Of a stretch of 64,000 nucleotides of DNA, positions 25,231 to 36,211 are shown one piece after another; the stretch's first letter is position 1; the number at the start of each line of letters is the position of its first letter. The stretch comes from Boletus sp. NGJ (taxonomy: Eukaryota; Basidiomycota; Agaricomycetes; Boletales; Boletaceae). Made by a program: the position numbers and the translations under genes. Location of the stretch: contig JAGTXK010000055.1 of assembly GCA_019096195.1 (NCBI GenBank), positions 1,860,001 through 1,924,000 of the forward strand. The letters are read 5' to 3'. The notes below the pieces were generated by a model. It ran no database searches. It saw only the letters and a program-made list of their open reading frames with translations, and had not been told where the DNA came from.

Positions 25231-26569
25231 ATGGTAGAATCAGATCATTTCGACCCGACGATGCACCCCCACAGACGGTGTAAGTTCCCTTCACTCGTCC
25301 CACATCTCTTCCTCACCTTCCGCAGACAACCCCCTCACCAACACACACATTCTCGTCTCTCCACACCGCACAAAGCGTCCTTGGCTAGGTCAGACAGAGC
25401 CCCCCGCACCGTCCAATATTCCCCCGGTATGACAAGAACTGCTATCTCTGCCCGAGGAATACCCGCGCGAACGGATCGATCAACGAGGACTACAGGGCCA
25501 CCATGGTGTTTGAGAACGACTACGCTGCCGTGCTCCCACCACCGGGACCTACTGCCCCTGCTGCTCCCCATCCCTTGCTGACCACCGAGCCGATCCAGGG
25601 CAGTTGCGACGTCGTCTGTTTCCATCCAAGGCATGACCTCAGTCTGCCCACGCTCAGCCTGGACGACATCGTGACCATCATCAAGGAGTGGACACGCATA
25701 TACCATCGTCGGGGGGCTCAGGACGGTATCAAATATGTCCAGATTTTCGAGGCAGGTTGCAGTCTTATTCTCGCCAAGCGAATGAGTTGATGGCGGGAAG
25801 ACCAGAACAAGGGTGCGATAATGGGCTGTTCCAATCCCCATCCCCACAGTCAAGTCTGGTCCACCTCTACGCTTCCCACTATCCCAGCCAAGGAGCTGAG
25901 CAATCTGCGCGATTACGCCCTGTCCGCTGCAGCAACGACGAACGGACCGAAGGGATACCAGAACAAGCCGTGTCTCTTGTGTGAATATGTCACCTATGAG
26001 CGTACCGTAAAGGAACGCATCGTGATCGAGAACGAACACTTTGTCTCTCTAGTTCCGTGGTGGGCTTACTGGCCGTTTGAAGTATTGGGTAGAAGCAGTT
26101 TCCGCTTCAGTTTTGTTTCGAGAGCTCACAGCGCTTCACCAGTGTTGCCATACAAGAGGCATATACCCTCGTTAGCCCATTTTACCCCAGAAGAGACCCG
26201 TGCATTGGCAGATATCATATCTCACATTACGATCCGCTACGACAATCTCTTCTCCTGCTCCTTTGCCTACGCCATGGGCATCCACCAACGTCCCCTCCCG
26301 CCCAAGCGTGTCGATGGAACAATCGTGGAGGACGAAGATGATATTGCACATTTCCATGTCCATTTTGAGCCCCCATTGCTGAGGAGCGCGACGGTGCGCA
26401 AGTTTTTAGCCGGGTACGTCGTGTCACTGTTTGCTCCGGATCAGTGCTGAGGGTGCTGGACAGATACGAGGTCATGGCAGAGCCTCAGCGTGATCTTACG
26501 GCGGAACAAGCTGCACAGCGACTGAGAGCGTGCTCGTCTGTGCGTTATTCGCTGGAGTACATAAGTTAA
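25231..26569 (+). CDS. GAL7: Galactose-1-phosphate uridylyltransferase (GAL7), with one apparent frame shift
   Basis: The enzyme exchanges UMP between UDP-glucose and galactose-1-phosphate in the Leloir pathway. ATG 25231 gives MVESDHFDPTMHPHRR. Splicing 25280-25325 gives YNPLTNTHILVSPHRTKRPW, which closely matches yeast Gal7. The active site appears as MGCSNPHPHSQVWST, the HPH motif that carries the nucleophilic His. Further family blocks include NEHFVSLVPWWAYWPFEVL, RYDNLFSCSFAYAMGIHQ, DIAHFHVHFEPPLLRSATVR and MAEPQRDLTAEQAAQRLR. Between GQTE and YDKNCYLCPRNTRANG (25400-25427) the frame moves by one base without a plausible intron. The shift sits among C runs, so either the assembly has an extra base or this copy is broken. 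Introns include 25752-25805 (GC-AG). No other galactose genes lie nearby. Confidence 0.88.
25752..25805 (+). other. GC-AG intron in GAL7-like gene
   Basis: The donor reads GAG|GCAGGT and the acceptor ACCAG|AAC. Splicing gives KYVQIFENKGAIMGCSN, which aligns without gap to yeast Gal7. An alternative GT donor four bases downstream with an earlier AG would add three residues and is less consistent with the family. Confidence 0.65.
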
Positions 26570-26665
26570 ACAAAATGTACCTTTTGAATTTGAGACAAAC
26601 ACGGGACAACAAACTGGTCAGAAAAGTTATCAGGCAGGAGGTCTGAAGAAGTTATACACAACGCC

Positions 26666-27835
26666 ATGGCACAGTCAGAGCCCATCGACGGGCGTGTGTC
26701 CGTCAAACAGTGCAAATGCGCCATAGACGCGCTCCATGCATACGCCACCAAGCTCGAGAACAAACGCGCCGAAACTGAGCTCTTGCCGGGCAAAGAGCAG
26801 CACATATGGCTCCAGATCACCGTCAAGACCATGCATCCAGAACGAAAACTCAAACCGTTTCGAATGTACGTCGTCTGTCGCTATACCGGAAGGCTGCTCA
26901 CGGCTGGTTCAGTCCTATAAAGTACCCACTCGTCGATCCCCGGACGTTGGGCGTGTGTCTAATTACCAAAGACCCGCAACGACAGTACAAGGACCTTCTC
27001 GAACAGCATCACATCAAGTTTATATCCAGAGTGGTTGGGGTGGAGAAACTCAAGGGAAAATTCAAGGCATTCGAGGCACGACGACTCCTGTTGAAGGAAA
27101 ACGCCATGTTTCTCGCGGACGAGCGGGTCATACCTCTCCTTCCACGCTTGCTCGGCTCGAAATGGTTCGATGCTAAAAAGTACGTGTTTCTTCTAACGAC
27201 GCCCTCTGCACGTAACTTGAACTCCCGAGTAGACAACCCATCCCTGTTTGTCTGACACGCAAGGATCTCAAGGGCGAACTCGAGCGGGCCATCGAATCAT
27301 CTTATATGCACCAAAATAAAGGGACATGCACGTACGCGCTCCGACCCACTCTGCGATACGTGCTTACGATTCATGCTCCTCGTCTAGATCGGTAAAGATA
27401 GCTTTGCTATCGCATACGCCGAAACAAGTACAGATCAACCTCGAGACTGCCCTCCCGGCCATCGTCAGTCATATCAAGGGTGGTTGGGATAACATTCAGA
27501 GTCTGCACATCAAAACGAGTGCGAGTATTAGTCTGCCGATATGGACGTGCGATCTTGGGAGTGAGGAAGGTGGACGGTGGAATGGATTGGTTGCAGGGGA
27601 TACTGAGGAAGCTGAGGAAAAGGTGGCATCAGAAAACAGTGAGGAGGAGGAGGAGGAGGGCGGGGAGAGCGAGGAGGAGGATGAAGATGAAGATGAACGG
27701 GATCAGGAAGACGAGGAACCTGTCAAACCCAAGAAAGTTGTTAGTGTGGGCAAGGGAATGAAGCGGCGGTTGGAGGACAAAACCGAGCAGCCAAAGAAAC
27801 GACCAAAGCCGAGTCTTGCTGCCCGCACAAAGTAA
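26666..27835 (+). CDS. Ribosomal L1-domain nucleolar protein (Cic1/Utp30/RSL1D1-like)
   Basis: The start is ATG 26666 (MAQSEPIDGRVSVKQCKCAI). The following exons encode an L1-fold domain: WLQITVKTMHPERKLKPFRM, KYPLVDPRTLGVCLITKDPQ, FLADERVIPLLPRLLGSKWF, PIPVCLTRKDLKGELERAI and LETALPAIVSHIKGGWDNIQ. About four short introns separate them. The C-terminal 80 residues are a strongly acidic tract, partly a GAG-repeat microsatellite near 27641-27660, followed by a Lys-rich tail. Proteins of this type act in pre-60S or small-subunit ribosome assembly in the nucleolus. The start is 96 bases after the GAL7 stop, in tandem. I cannot decide between Cic1-like and Utp30-like from motifs alone. Confidence 0.85.
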
Positions 27836-27953
27836 CATACAAAAAAACGACTACGAGCTAGTCAGTACAACCACTAGTCTAATGACTTCCATTCTTGCAA
27901 GCCTTGTCGGAATCAGCCCAAGACGACTCTTACTACCATCCCGAATTCACACC

Positions 27954-29209
27954 ATGCCTGTTCCCAAGGTCCTCACAACGGAGCCCCTTGACAATGGGTG
28001 TTCAAAGTGAGCTGTATTCACGCTGCGACGCATTCTCTCGACTTCCTACGCCCCTGAGCTCGGTCCCCGCGTCACGACGGTCGCACAATCATTGACTGAT
28101 ACCAGTCACGCCCAGGTTTGTCGCGTTGACCAAGATCCACTATGAAGACCAGGACGGTAAAAAGGTACGCTGGCTTTCGTACAATCTTCTCGCATCCGGG
28201 CAATCGACCACCGGCGACGTTCGCTCGACAGCGTGTCTGGGAATGTGCCGAACGCAAAGTCGTTCAAGGGCGTACCGGAAAAGACGGTCTGTCGCTCTCT
28301 CTTGCCAACTTTGACGCCATGCTCACGCTGTTCTACCCCCACTCGCATACATCCGGCATGTTCGTAAAACCTGAACCCCCGACTCCCCTTAGCCGTAGCG
28401 ATCTTCGCCATCCTCAAGTCCAAGACGAACGCCTTCCCGCTGTCGACCATCATCATCGAACAATACCGTCCGCCGCTTGATAAACATGTCATAGGCACGC
28501 CCGGGCCCTCTTTCCCCCCCTCGCCTCACATTCACATGCATATTCACACCTTTTCCTCCACTCATCCGACAGAATTTCCAGCCGGTTCGTACTCTCCTCC
28601 CTTTTACTCAGGTTGACCCCTCACCCGCTCGGTCCCCAGGTTTGCTCAATGCACCGACGAGCGCTGGCGGTCCCGACGAAGAAGCAGAGGTTGCGGCGCT
28701 ACGCGAGTTGGAGGAAGAGACGGGGTACAGAGCGACGCTCCAAGACGTCGTCGAGTGTACGCCTACCATCGCGTGCGATCCAGGTACGCATGCACCACGA
28801 CGCAAATGATTTTCGGAGGGATGCACGCTGACGTCTATCGTACCCGCAGGCATGACCACGACGAGGATGAAACTGGTCGTGGTCAAGGTGGAGCTCGAAG
28901 ACAAGATGGAGTATCCGGTCGCCAATCCGGATCCGGGAGAACATATCGTCGTCAAGGTGGTCGAACTAGCCCAGCTGAAGCGCGTGTTGGAAGGTACGTG
29001 TTTTCGGTTCGTTCGTCTTGCGTTGACTAGGTGGGAATAATGTGTTCTGCATTGTGGTACCTTCAAGACTATGACAGAAAGGTGTGCGAGACGCTTTGTG
29101 CTCAAACGTGTGCCTGACATACAACAAGGCTTTCATTGTAGACGCTAGGCTGTCTCACTTTGCGTCGGGGTATGACATTGCACAGCGTATCAGAAATGGA
29201 CACCTCTAG
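27954..29209 (+). CDS. Nudix hydrolase, ADP-sugar diphosphatase (NUDT5/Ysa1-like)
   Basis: The best start is ATG 27954 (MPVPKVLTTEPLDN). Splicing gives KFVALTKIHYEDQDGKK, RVWECAERKV, then LSTIIIEQYRPPLDKHVIE, FPAG and LLNAPTSAGGP. The Nudix box is recognisable within GPDEEAEVAALRELEEETGY, with the REL-EE metal-binding glutamates present. The upstream E-F-P-A-G motif is typical of NUDT5. The C-terminus reads VLEDYDRKAFIVDARLSHF and ends RIRNGHL. The E-F-P-A-G motif is encoded by a 12-base exon (28573-28584) flanked by introns, the first of which is GC-AG. An in-frame ATG at 27882 would add a 24-residue Arg-containing leader. The enzyme hydrolyses ADP-ribose to AMP and ribose-5-phosphate. The stop is 69 bases from the convergent SDA1 stop. 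Confidence 0.88.
28495..28572 (+). other. GC-AG intron in the Nudix gene
   Basis: The donor reads ATAG|GCACGC and the acceptor CGACAG|AATTTCC. It joins LDKHVI to EFPAG. The nearby GT does not keep the frame. Confidence 0.6.
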
Positions 29210-29277
29210 CACCTGGCTCAATCCAAGTAACTTGCGTAAAGTAAGTTACCGCAGACGTGTAGGTTTTATGTAGCACA

Positions 29278-31817
29278 TCAATGATGGGCCTTTTTCGATC
29301 TCTCGATGTGTGCTCTCAGCTTTTGCTGTTTCTCCCGCAGTGACGCCTTCTTCTTCCCCCTGACAGCCCCGCTACTGAGTATCATCATGATCGGTTTGTT
29401 CCTTGCCTTTTCTCTATTCGTCGAACTGCTCGGCGTTTCCTTCTTCTTCTTTCCCCTGAGCGAACCGTACTTTTCACGGCCCTCGCGGCCTTTTTCGATG
29501 GACGCAACTCGTTCTGCATAGTCAGACTTGGCCTTTTTACGAGGGCCCAAGATGTCGTTCTCGGATATGAATGCATCCGCCGAACCATCGCCAGCGGCGG
29601 CTTTCTTGGAAGCTTCAAGAGCGGCCAGTTTGCGTTTGGCCTTGGAACCGCCGCCGTCTTCAGCCACTTTTGTCGCGGCTTTGATACGGAGATCGTTGAG
29701 CAAAGCGAAATCGGCGGGCGTCAAAATCTGTCACAGGCTTCAACATCGGTCGCGATGATCATGAAAAGAGACGTTTTTACTTTGGTAGTAGCCAAAGTCG
29801 ATATCCGGTTATCCTGTGCCTGGGTACCCTTGTCGGCCTCGGTGACGTTTTTCGCCTTGTCTCTGGCTTGAACGGAGGACGTCTCCTTTTCGTCCTCGCT
29901 ATCCGACACCTCGAGATCCTCGTCGTCGGAGCTGACGTCGATCCACCCTGCCGAATCCGATTCTGACGATTCTGTCTCGACGTCCCAATTTTCCCAACCT
30001 GCCTCGCCATCCTCTTCCATCTCGCCCGTCTCTTCCTCGCGGAGTTTCTTGAGGTGATCTTCTAGGAGCTATGAAAGACGGTCGTACACTCAACAAGGGG
30101 TGGTGAGAATAGACATACAGAAAGTCCTTCAATGTCCACAGCTGCGTCCGCAGAGTGCCCGAATGGCAACGGTTGTCGGCCACTGCTCATCTCCATACTC
30201 GCGTCCTTGCCCTAAAAAATAATCAGCATGTACCACGAGAGAGACGAAAAGAGGTCCTAACCCTCTCCCTCCGCTTCAACATTCCCGGGTTGACTTCTCG
30301 ATAGAGCTGCAAGATCCCCCGAGCAGCAGCGGTGACAGCCTTGTCCCTGCTCTTCCTGTACTCGACCAAATCCCCGAGGAGGTCTTCCTCCATGGCCCAT
30401 GGTTGCCGCCGACACACTTCTCGGATGGCATTGATCCCTGCAGCGATGACTTCACTCCCGACACCGGGATGAACAAACTCTCCCGCGAGTTTTTTTACTA
30501 CAGGGGTCAGTGCATCTGGCGGTGTGAGGTCGTGTACGCTTTGTGCGAGTGCGACGAGGATGGCGGGAACGCGCAGCTGATGGTATGTGAGGTATTTGAG
30601 AATGTAGGTGTAGAAAGGAAGAACAGAGAGCTTGTGAGAGCCCATGACACGGGAGAGGAGCTGCATGAGGAGGATTTTGTGGTCGAGGGAAAAGCGTTTG
30701 TCGTACCGGCTGAGATTGTCGTAGAGTTTCTCGGAAAAGGACTGTGGGTCGTTGAGGAGCTGCAGGGCAGGAAAGTTGGGGGTGGAAGGTTCGGACGTCT
30801 TGTGCTTTTTCTATGGACGGTGCACGTTGTGGGCGGGCAGAGGGGGGGTAGTTGCTAGGCGTACCTTTTTAGCGACGTTGAGTTGCTTTTGGAGTTTTTT
30901 GTCAGCGCTTCGGGTTTTCTTGTTGATGTCGCGACGGTGATGGAGTGCTTTAACGTCCACTTCCTGTGTCGATTGAGAGGACCTGATCATCGCAGGGAGG
31001 TACTACTCACCTGCTCTGATTCATCGTCGCTGTCCTCCTTGTCTTCGTCGCTGCCGAGAAAAAAGTGAAGAGATGCACTCTGTACTTTGATGACAGGATG
31101 GAAGCAGCCGAGGGCGATGATGGACACGGTCTTTGCGTCTGTCCATACGCCCTTTCTCCAGAGCTCCTTTGTCAAAATGACGGCCCACATGGCATCTTCA
31201 CCGTTGGCTCCGGATGTCGTGCTAGCGCGGAGTTTCCCCTTGTCGCCGATGACTTCTGCGTCCATGCCGCGTTCGACCATGGCAAAGAGCATGGCTTGTA
31301 CGGCGCGGTTGAGCTTGTGGTTCTTGGGGCGGAGATTGGCTGTGCGAATGTCGGAGAGGATAGTTTTTCGGATAAAGGCTCGGAGGGACGAGGAGGTGGT
31401 GCGGGGAAGCAAGGGAAAGAGGGACTTGAGGAGACTGGCGAGCTCGTTAGGAATAGGACGCACAAGAAGAAAATGCACGCACTCGATGGATGGGATCACA
31501 CGTTTGTTGCGGAGGATGACGAGGTTCTGTAGGAGTGTCTTGCGGGTGTCGGGGGAGAGTGCGCCATAGTTTTGGAGGAGAAGGGTGGAGAGATGAAAGG
31601 GAAAGTCAGCGGTCTCCTTTGGATAGCAGACGGCGACCTGTGCGATGAATGAGACGAGTTCTCTGAAATAGGCTGCGTTGTCGTCTGGGTTGATGATGAA
31701 GAGCTGTCGAACGCTGTCGTAGTGGTTGTACTGCTGGATGAACTCGTCCTTGTAGCCCGCTGGATCGCGTTTGATGAGATTTTGTAGCTGAGGGAGGTTG
31801 CGGACGCCGTGTCTCAT
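29278..31817 (-). CDS. SDA1: SDA1, 60S ribosome biogenesis and export factor
   Basis: The start is ATG 31815-31817, giving MRHGVRNLPQLQNLIKRDPA and YKDEFIQQYNHYDSVRQLF, the SDA1 N-terminal signature. A long alpha-helical repeat region follows (HLSTLLLQNYGALSPDTRKT; AVQAMLFAMVERGMDAEVIG). After introns near 30985 and 30860 come SRVMGSHKLSVLPFYTYILK and then an acidic segment with many Glu, Asp and Ser residues. The C-terminal exon begins LTPADFALLNDLRIKAATKV and ends in a basic tail, KLRAHIERSKKAHH. This is the classic SDA1 layout. The protein is needed for pre-60S maturation and passage through G1. It lies only 42 bases downstream of the RGG gene's stop, in the same direction. Confidence 0.92.
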
Positions 31818-31859
31818 CGTACAGAGTCAACCAGTCGATTAATAGCTTAGTCATCCACA

Positions 31860-32553
31860 TCATACATCTACTCTCTCCGTCGTCGTCGTCGTCGTCGTCG
31901 CTGTCGGTGCTGGCTCGCTGTCCGCTGCATCACTCACGGGTCCACCGCCGCGACCACCCCGTCCGCGACCACGTCCTCGCGGTCCACCTCGTGCACCACC
32001 GCGTGCTCGTCTCCCTCCCCGCTGCTCTGACGCGCCCTCGGTGGGCTTGCCTGAATCCCATTCCCGGCTCTGCATCTTTTCCATCTTTCTCCGCGCGTTC
32101 TGTTCTCGAGTGCGATCGACACCCTCCTGCACTTTGCGCGTCTGCGCCTGCTTGACACGCTCCGTTTCCTGCATCTTTCTGAATGCATCCTCGTCCGCTT
32201 TGACATCCTAATAGAGTCTCTCTGAGTGGCGCTGTCGGAGGCGAGGTCGTGTACTTACCAGACGTCGCTGCTTTATTTTCTCGTTCTGTTCTTTCATGCG
32301 CTGCATGCGTTCCGCAAGCTCCTCCTCGGAGGGCTTTTCCTGTATGCCGCCATCAGTTGAACGCGCGTGAACAACGACGACAGCACCGACCCGCTGTGGC
32401 CCGCCTGTCTTGACGCGCTCTGGGTTGACATAGGGCTTCTTCTTCTCTGGCTTTGTCTCCTGCTCGGGGGTGTCGGGTGCTTGGTCTGTCGTTGTCTCCT
32501 CTGTCGCTGTCTCTTTCTCAAAGTCGAGTCCGAGCGAGTTGGAGTCTGCCATG
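31860..32553 (-). CDS. Small conserved protein with KPYVNPERVKTGG motif and RGG tail
   Basis: Two exons encode about 210 residues, starting MADSNSLGLDFEKETATEE at ATG 32551-32553. The N-terminal half has the compact motif KKPYVNPERVKTGGPQRVG and then a helical segment, PSEEELAERMQRMKEQNEK. The intron at about 32209-32258 joins QRRL to DVKADEDAFRKMQET. The C-terminus is an RGG/RG box (RGGRRARGGARGGPRGRGRG). It ends with a Thr run encoded by a GTC-type trinucleotide repeat near 31877-31900. RGG boxes usually bind RNA. I do not recognise the N-terminal motif as a named family, so function is open. It shares a 77-base divergent gap with PGK1. Confidence 0.75.
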
Positions 32554-32630
32554 AAGCGGTGTCTTCCCACGCATATCCCGACCCATACCCAAGTTATCTC
32601 CGGATTGGTTCTTGCTCCTCAACGTCTACC
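32554..32630. promoter_or_regulatory. 77-base divergent promoter between RGG gene and PGK1
   Basis: The two start codons point away from each other with only 77 bases between them. Both transcripts must start within this gap or inside the opposite gene's 5' end. The PGK1 side is pyrimidine-rich just before the ATG. No TATA box was found. Confidence 0.5.
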
Positions 32631-34205
32631 ATGTCCCTCTCAAACAAGCTCTTCGTCGATGACCCCGATTTCGCCAAGGCCATCCCAGGTAGTCGCGTCC
32701 TCGTCCGCGTCGACTTCAACGTCCCCATGAAAGACGATCCTGCCAACGGTCGCGTTATCACAAACCCTGCCGTGCGTACCCGACCGCCCGACTCATCCCC
32801 AGCCCTGAATCATCGGCCCACAGCGCATCGTCGCCGCCATCCCCACCATAAACTTTGTCCTCGACAGGAGTATGCCCATCCTCCTCCCTCTCCCAACCCC
32901 CTGACGTCTGATCACAGAGCCCAAGGCCGTCGTGCTCATGTCCCACCTCGGGCGCCCAGACGGCAAACGCTCTTTGAAAGACTCTCTCAAACCCGTCGCC
33001 GCCGTACTCTCGGAAAAGATCAAGAAACCCGTCATCTTCCTCGACGATTGCGTCGGTCCCGATGTCGAGAAAGCCGTCAATGACGCACAGGACGGTGCCG
33101 TCATCCTCCTCGAGAACCTCCGCTTCCATGGCGCCGAAGAGGGTAAAGGCCCAAACAAGGTAAAGGTCCCAAAGGGACATCGTAGACAGTTTCAAGAAGC
33201 AGCTCACCGCACTCGGCGATCTCTACATCAACGATGCCTTTGGCACCGCACACCGTGCTCACGCTAGTATGGTTGGCATCGACCTCCAGAAAAAGGCTGC
33301 CGGTCTCCTCATGAAGAAAGAACTCGAGTACTTTGCAAAAGTCCTCGAGAGCCCCGATCGCCCCTTCCTTGCGATCCTCGGCGGTGCCAAGGTGTCTGAC
33401 AAGATCAAGCTCATCGAAAATATGCTCGACAAGGTCAACGCCCTCATCATTTGCGGTGGCATGGCTTTCACATTCGCAAAGACCCTCAACGACGTGCCCG
33501 TGCGTACAATCCACCGCTCTCTGCCCCCTCCATCTCAGATCATCCCTAAAAGATCGGAAACTCCCTTTTTGACAAGGACGGCTCCGAAAAGGTCGCTGCC
33601 CTCGTCGAAAAGGCAAAAACCAACAATGTAAAACTCGTTTTCCCCGTCGACTACATCACCGCCGATAAGTTTGACAAGGACGCCACGGTCTGAAACATTC
33701 CGTGTTGTCGTTCCGTCACTAACCTCCGTGTTAGACTGGCAGTGCCACCCAAGAGGAGGGTATCCCCGATGGCTGGATGGGTCTCGATGCCGGCCCAAAG
33801 AGCCGCGAGCTCTTCCGCGAAACCGTCTTGTCGGCCAAGACGATCCTCTGGAACGGGTTCGTGCGACAATCTACGTATCTAGATGTACGAACCGACAACC
33901 CTCTCTCGTAGACCCCCTGGTGTGTTTGAATTCCCCGCCTTCGCGGGTGGTTCGAAAAATCTGCTCGATGCAGCCATCGAGGCAAAGAAGCAGGGTTCCA
34001 CTGTCATCATTGGTGGTGGAGACACTGCAACTGTTGCAGCAGAGTACGGCGCTGAGGACCAGCTCAGCCACGTCAGCACTGGGGGTGGTGCGAGTCTCGA
34101 GCTACTCGAGGGCAAGGTGAGTGTTCCTCGCTTCAAGATCTACACGAGACTGAGTGTGTCAAGGCCCTGCCGGGTGTCGTTTTCCTGAGTGAGAAGTCAA
34201 AGTAA
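32631..34205 (+). CDS. PGK1: 3-phosphoglycerate kinase (PGK1), with one apparent frame shift
   Basis: PGK makes ATP from 1,3-bisphosphoglycerate in glycolysis. ATG 32631 gives [20 protein letters not shown] and [13 protein letters not shown]. Further exons give [90 protein letters not shown] and [14 protein letters not shown]. The C-terminus is [13 protein letters not shown]. About six introns are seen. Within the conserved segment [14 protein letters not shown] / [15 protein letters not shown] the reading frame shifts by one base at a G run (33174-33176). Such a shift in an essential gene points to a sequence error. A 43-base intron (33143-33185) could also restore the frame but would delete conserved residues. 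Confidence 0.93.
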
Positions 34206-34356
34206 CTAGATATTGGTCCATGAAACTGTAGACGGAGGGAGCAGTACGGAAAGCATAACACTTGTAATTTTGAAACCTGATCGCCCCCTGAATAAATGTT
34301 ATTCCGTTTTTATCAAGCACTTTTGATGTTTGTGCTCTCCGGGACACATTTGATAC

Positions 34357-36211
34357 ATGTCTGAACCTGGCCCGTCGAGGCAACCCGCTCCAGGACGTAG
34401 GTTCTTGAACTCGCCGTCATGGACGTACGCACTGAACATATCCCGCCTCAGAACCTGCTGGGAAACGCACCATCGCCCAGCTTCAGGACAGCGCAGATGT
34501 CACCCCCGAAACTACGAACGGCGCTCGCAAAATTGCGAAAAGTGAGCATACACACACACAAGGCTTGCGAGCGTTATTCTCATCCGCAGCCAGTCCACCC
34601 TTTTTTCTCCAAATCGAGCGCGCCCGAGTCCTCAGCTTTTCAATGGGTCAAACCCGCGCTCGGTCCCAAACGCACATGTCTGCATGGTATCAACCTCGAC
34701 GCGCCGGCTCGTCCAAAAGTCGCCTTGTTTGACTTGGACGGGACGGTCATCAAATGGAACCGCAGCAAGGGCGCAGAGGCGTTGAAGTGGGCGTGGTGGC
34801 GGCAATCCGTGCCTGCAAAACTCAAGGCGCTGCATCAAGACGGGTGCGTGTGATGCCACGAACCTTCTCCCGAGCCCGCAGTATTGATACGCGTTGCGTT
34901 CCGTCGTGATCGGATCCGTTCAGATACGCGGTCGTGTTGATCTCCAACCAGGCACTCCATGCAACAGCGCTAGAAAACTGGAAGAAAAAGATACCGCTCA
35001 TTGCGAGTGCGGTATGTTACATCCTTTCCATTCTTATCAACCCCCCTTGACACGGCGATACGCGCTGAAAAGCTGCCAGATGTGCCGTTCCGCCTATTTG
35101 CTGCATGTGCAAAGGACGGGTATAGGAAACCGATGCCTGGCATGTGGTACGAGCTCGAACGCATCTTCAAGGAGCAACACGTCGACATCGGTATGTTGGG
35201 TGTTCGCGTCCTCGACGTGTGCTGGACTTGGAATACTTTGACACAGACAGGAAGGCCGCATTTTTTGTCGGTGACGCCGCAGGGCGAGCAGACGACTTTG
35301 CTTCGACGGATCGAAAGTGGGCGATAAATATCGGCATACCATTTCATACGCCCGAGGTCAGCTCGTATCTCCTTCATCTAGTAGCATTCACGTAAAACAT
35401 CCAATCACGAGTAGGAATACTTCCTCGGTCTCCCAAAGGCTCCCTACAAGCTTCCTGGATTCCACGTATCCAGTCTCCCAAAGAGTCAGCTACACGTTGT
35501 CTACCCGTTTGCAATCTCTGACGTTGTCCGCTCTCAGCAACAGACTTACTCTGCCCACCGACAGCGGAAATTGTTCCCGTACCGTCCCAACCGGAACTCG
35601 TCCTCTTCACAGGCTTCCCTTGCCTCGGAAAATCATCCTTTTACCGCAGATATTTTGCGTCTGTTGGATATGTGCACGTCAACCAGGATACCTTGGGAAC
35701 GAGACCCAAATGCCTGAAAGCCGCAGAGGAGGCTCTCAAGGCAGGCAAGAGCTGCGTGATAGGTACGCTTGTCATTCTCCCTCTCTCCATGTGGGTCTCG
35801 ATGTCAAAGCCAGATAACACCAATCGGGACACCGCTACGAGAAAGTTTTATGTGGATCTAACCAAAAAAGTTGGCGCGCGTACCCGGTGCTTCCTCTTTG
35901 AAGGATCGATGGATCTTGCATGGCACAACAACTTATACCGCGCGTATAACCAGCGCCAGTCGGATGGAACACAAGTGAGAACGCGTCGTGCATCTCCGGT
36001 GGTGCTTCATCGCTGATTGTTCGCCGTCCCGACTGACTAGCCTCGGAGAGAGATACTCCCTTACCTTGCCTTTATCGGCTTTCGCGACAACTACGAAGAA
36101 CCTCAGACAAGCGAAGGATTCGCGGAAGTGATCAAGGTGAACTGGGTCTTCGAGGGTGACGAAGAGGCCAGGCAAAGGTGGAACATGTGGTTGCAGATCG
36201 ATGGCAAGTAA
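34357..36211 (+). CDS. Bifunctional polynucleotide kinase 3'-phosphatase (PNKP)
   Basis: The enzyme repairs DNA ends by removing 3'-phosphates and adding 5'-phosphates. From ATG 34357 (MSEPGPSRQPAPG) the exons lead to a HAD phosphatase with VALFDLDGTVIKW, VVLISNQALHATALENWKKK, LFAACAKDGYRKPMPGMWYE and KAAFFVGDAAGRADDFASTD. An intron at about 35471-35523 joins HVSSLPK to TTDLLCPPTAEIVPVPSQPE. The kinase domain then shows the P-loop GFPCLGKSSF, followed by GYVHVNQDTLGTR, DNTNRDTATRK and CFLFEGSMDLAWHNNLYRAY. It ends QRWNMWLQIDGK. Both catalytic halves look complete. No FHA domain is present at the N-terminus, as in other fungal members. The gene is convergent with the PITH gene. Confidence 0.92.

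Noticed and set aside
33143-33185. 43-base GT-AG segment in PGK1 as an ordinary intron
   Set aside because: It restores the frame but removes residues matching the conserved KVK segment of PGK, so a one-base sequence error is more likely. Kept as an alternative.
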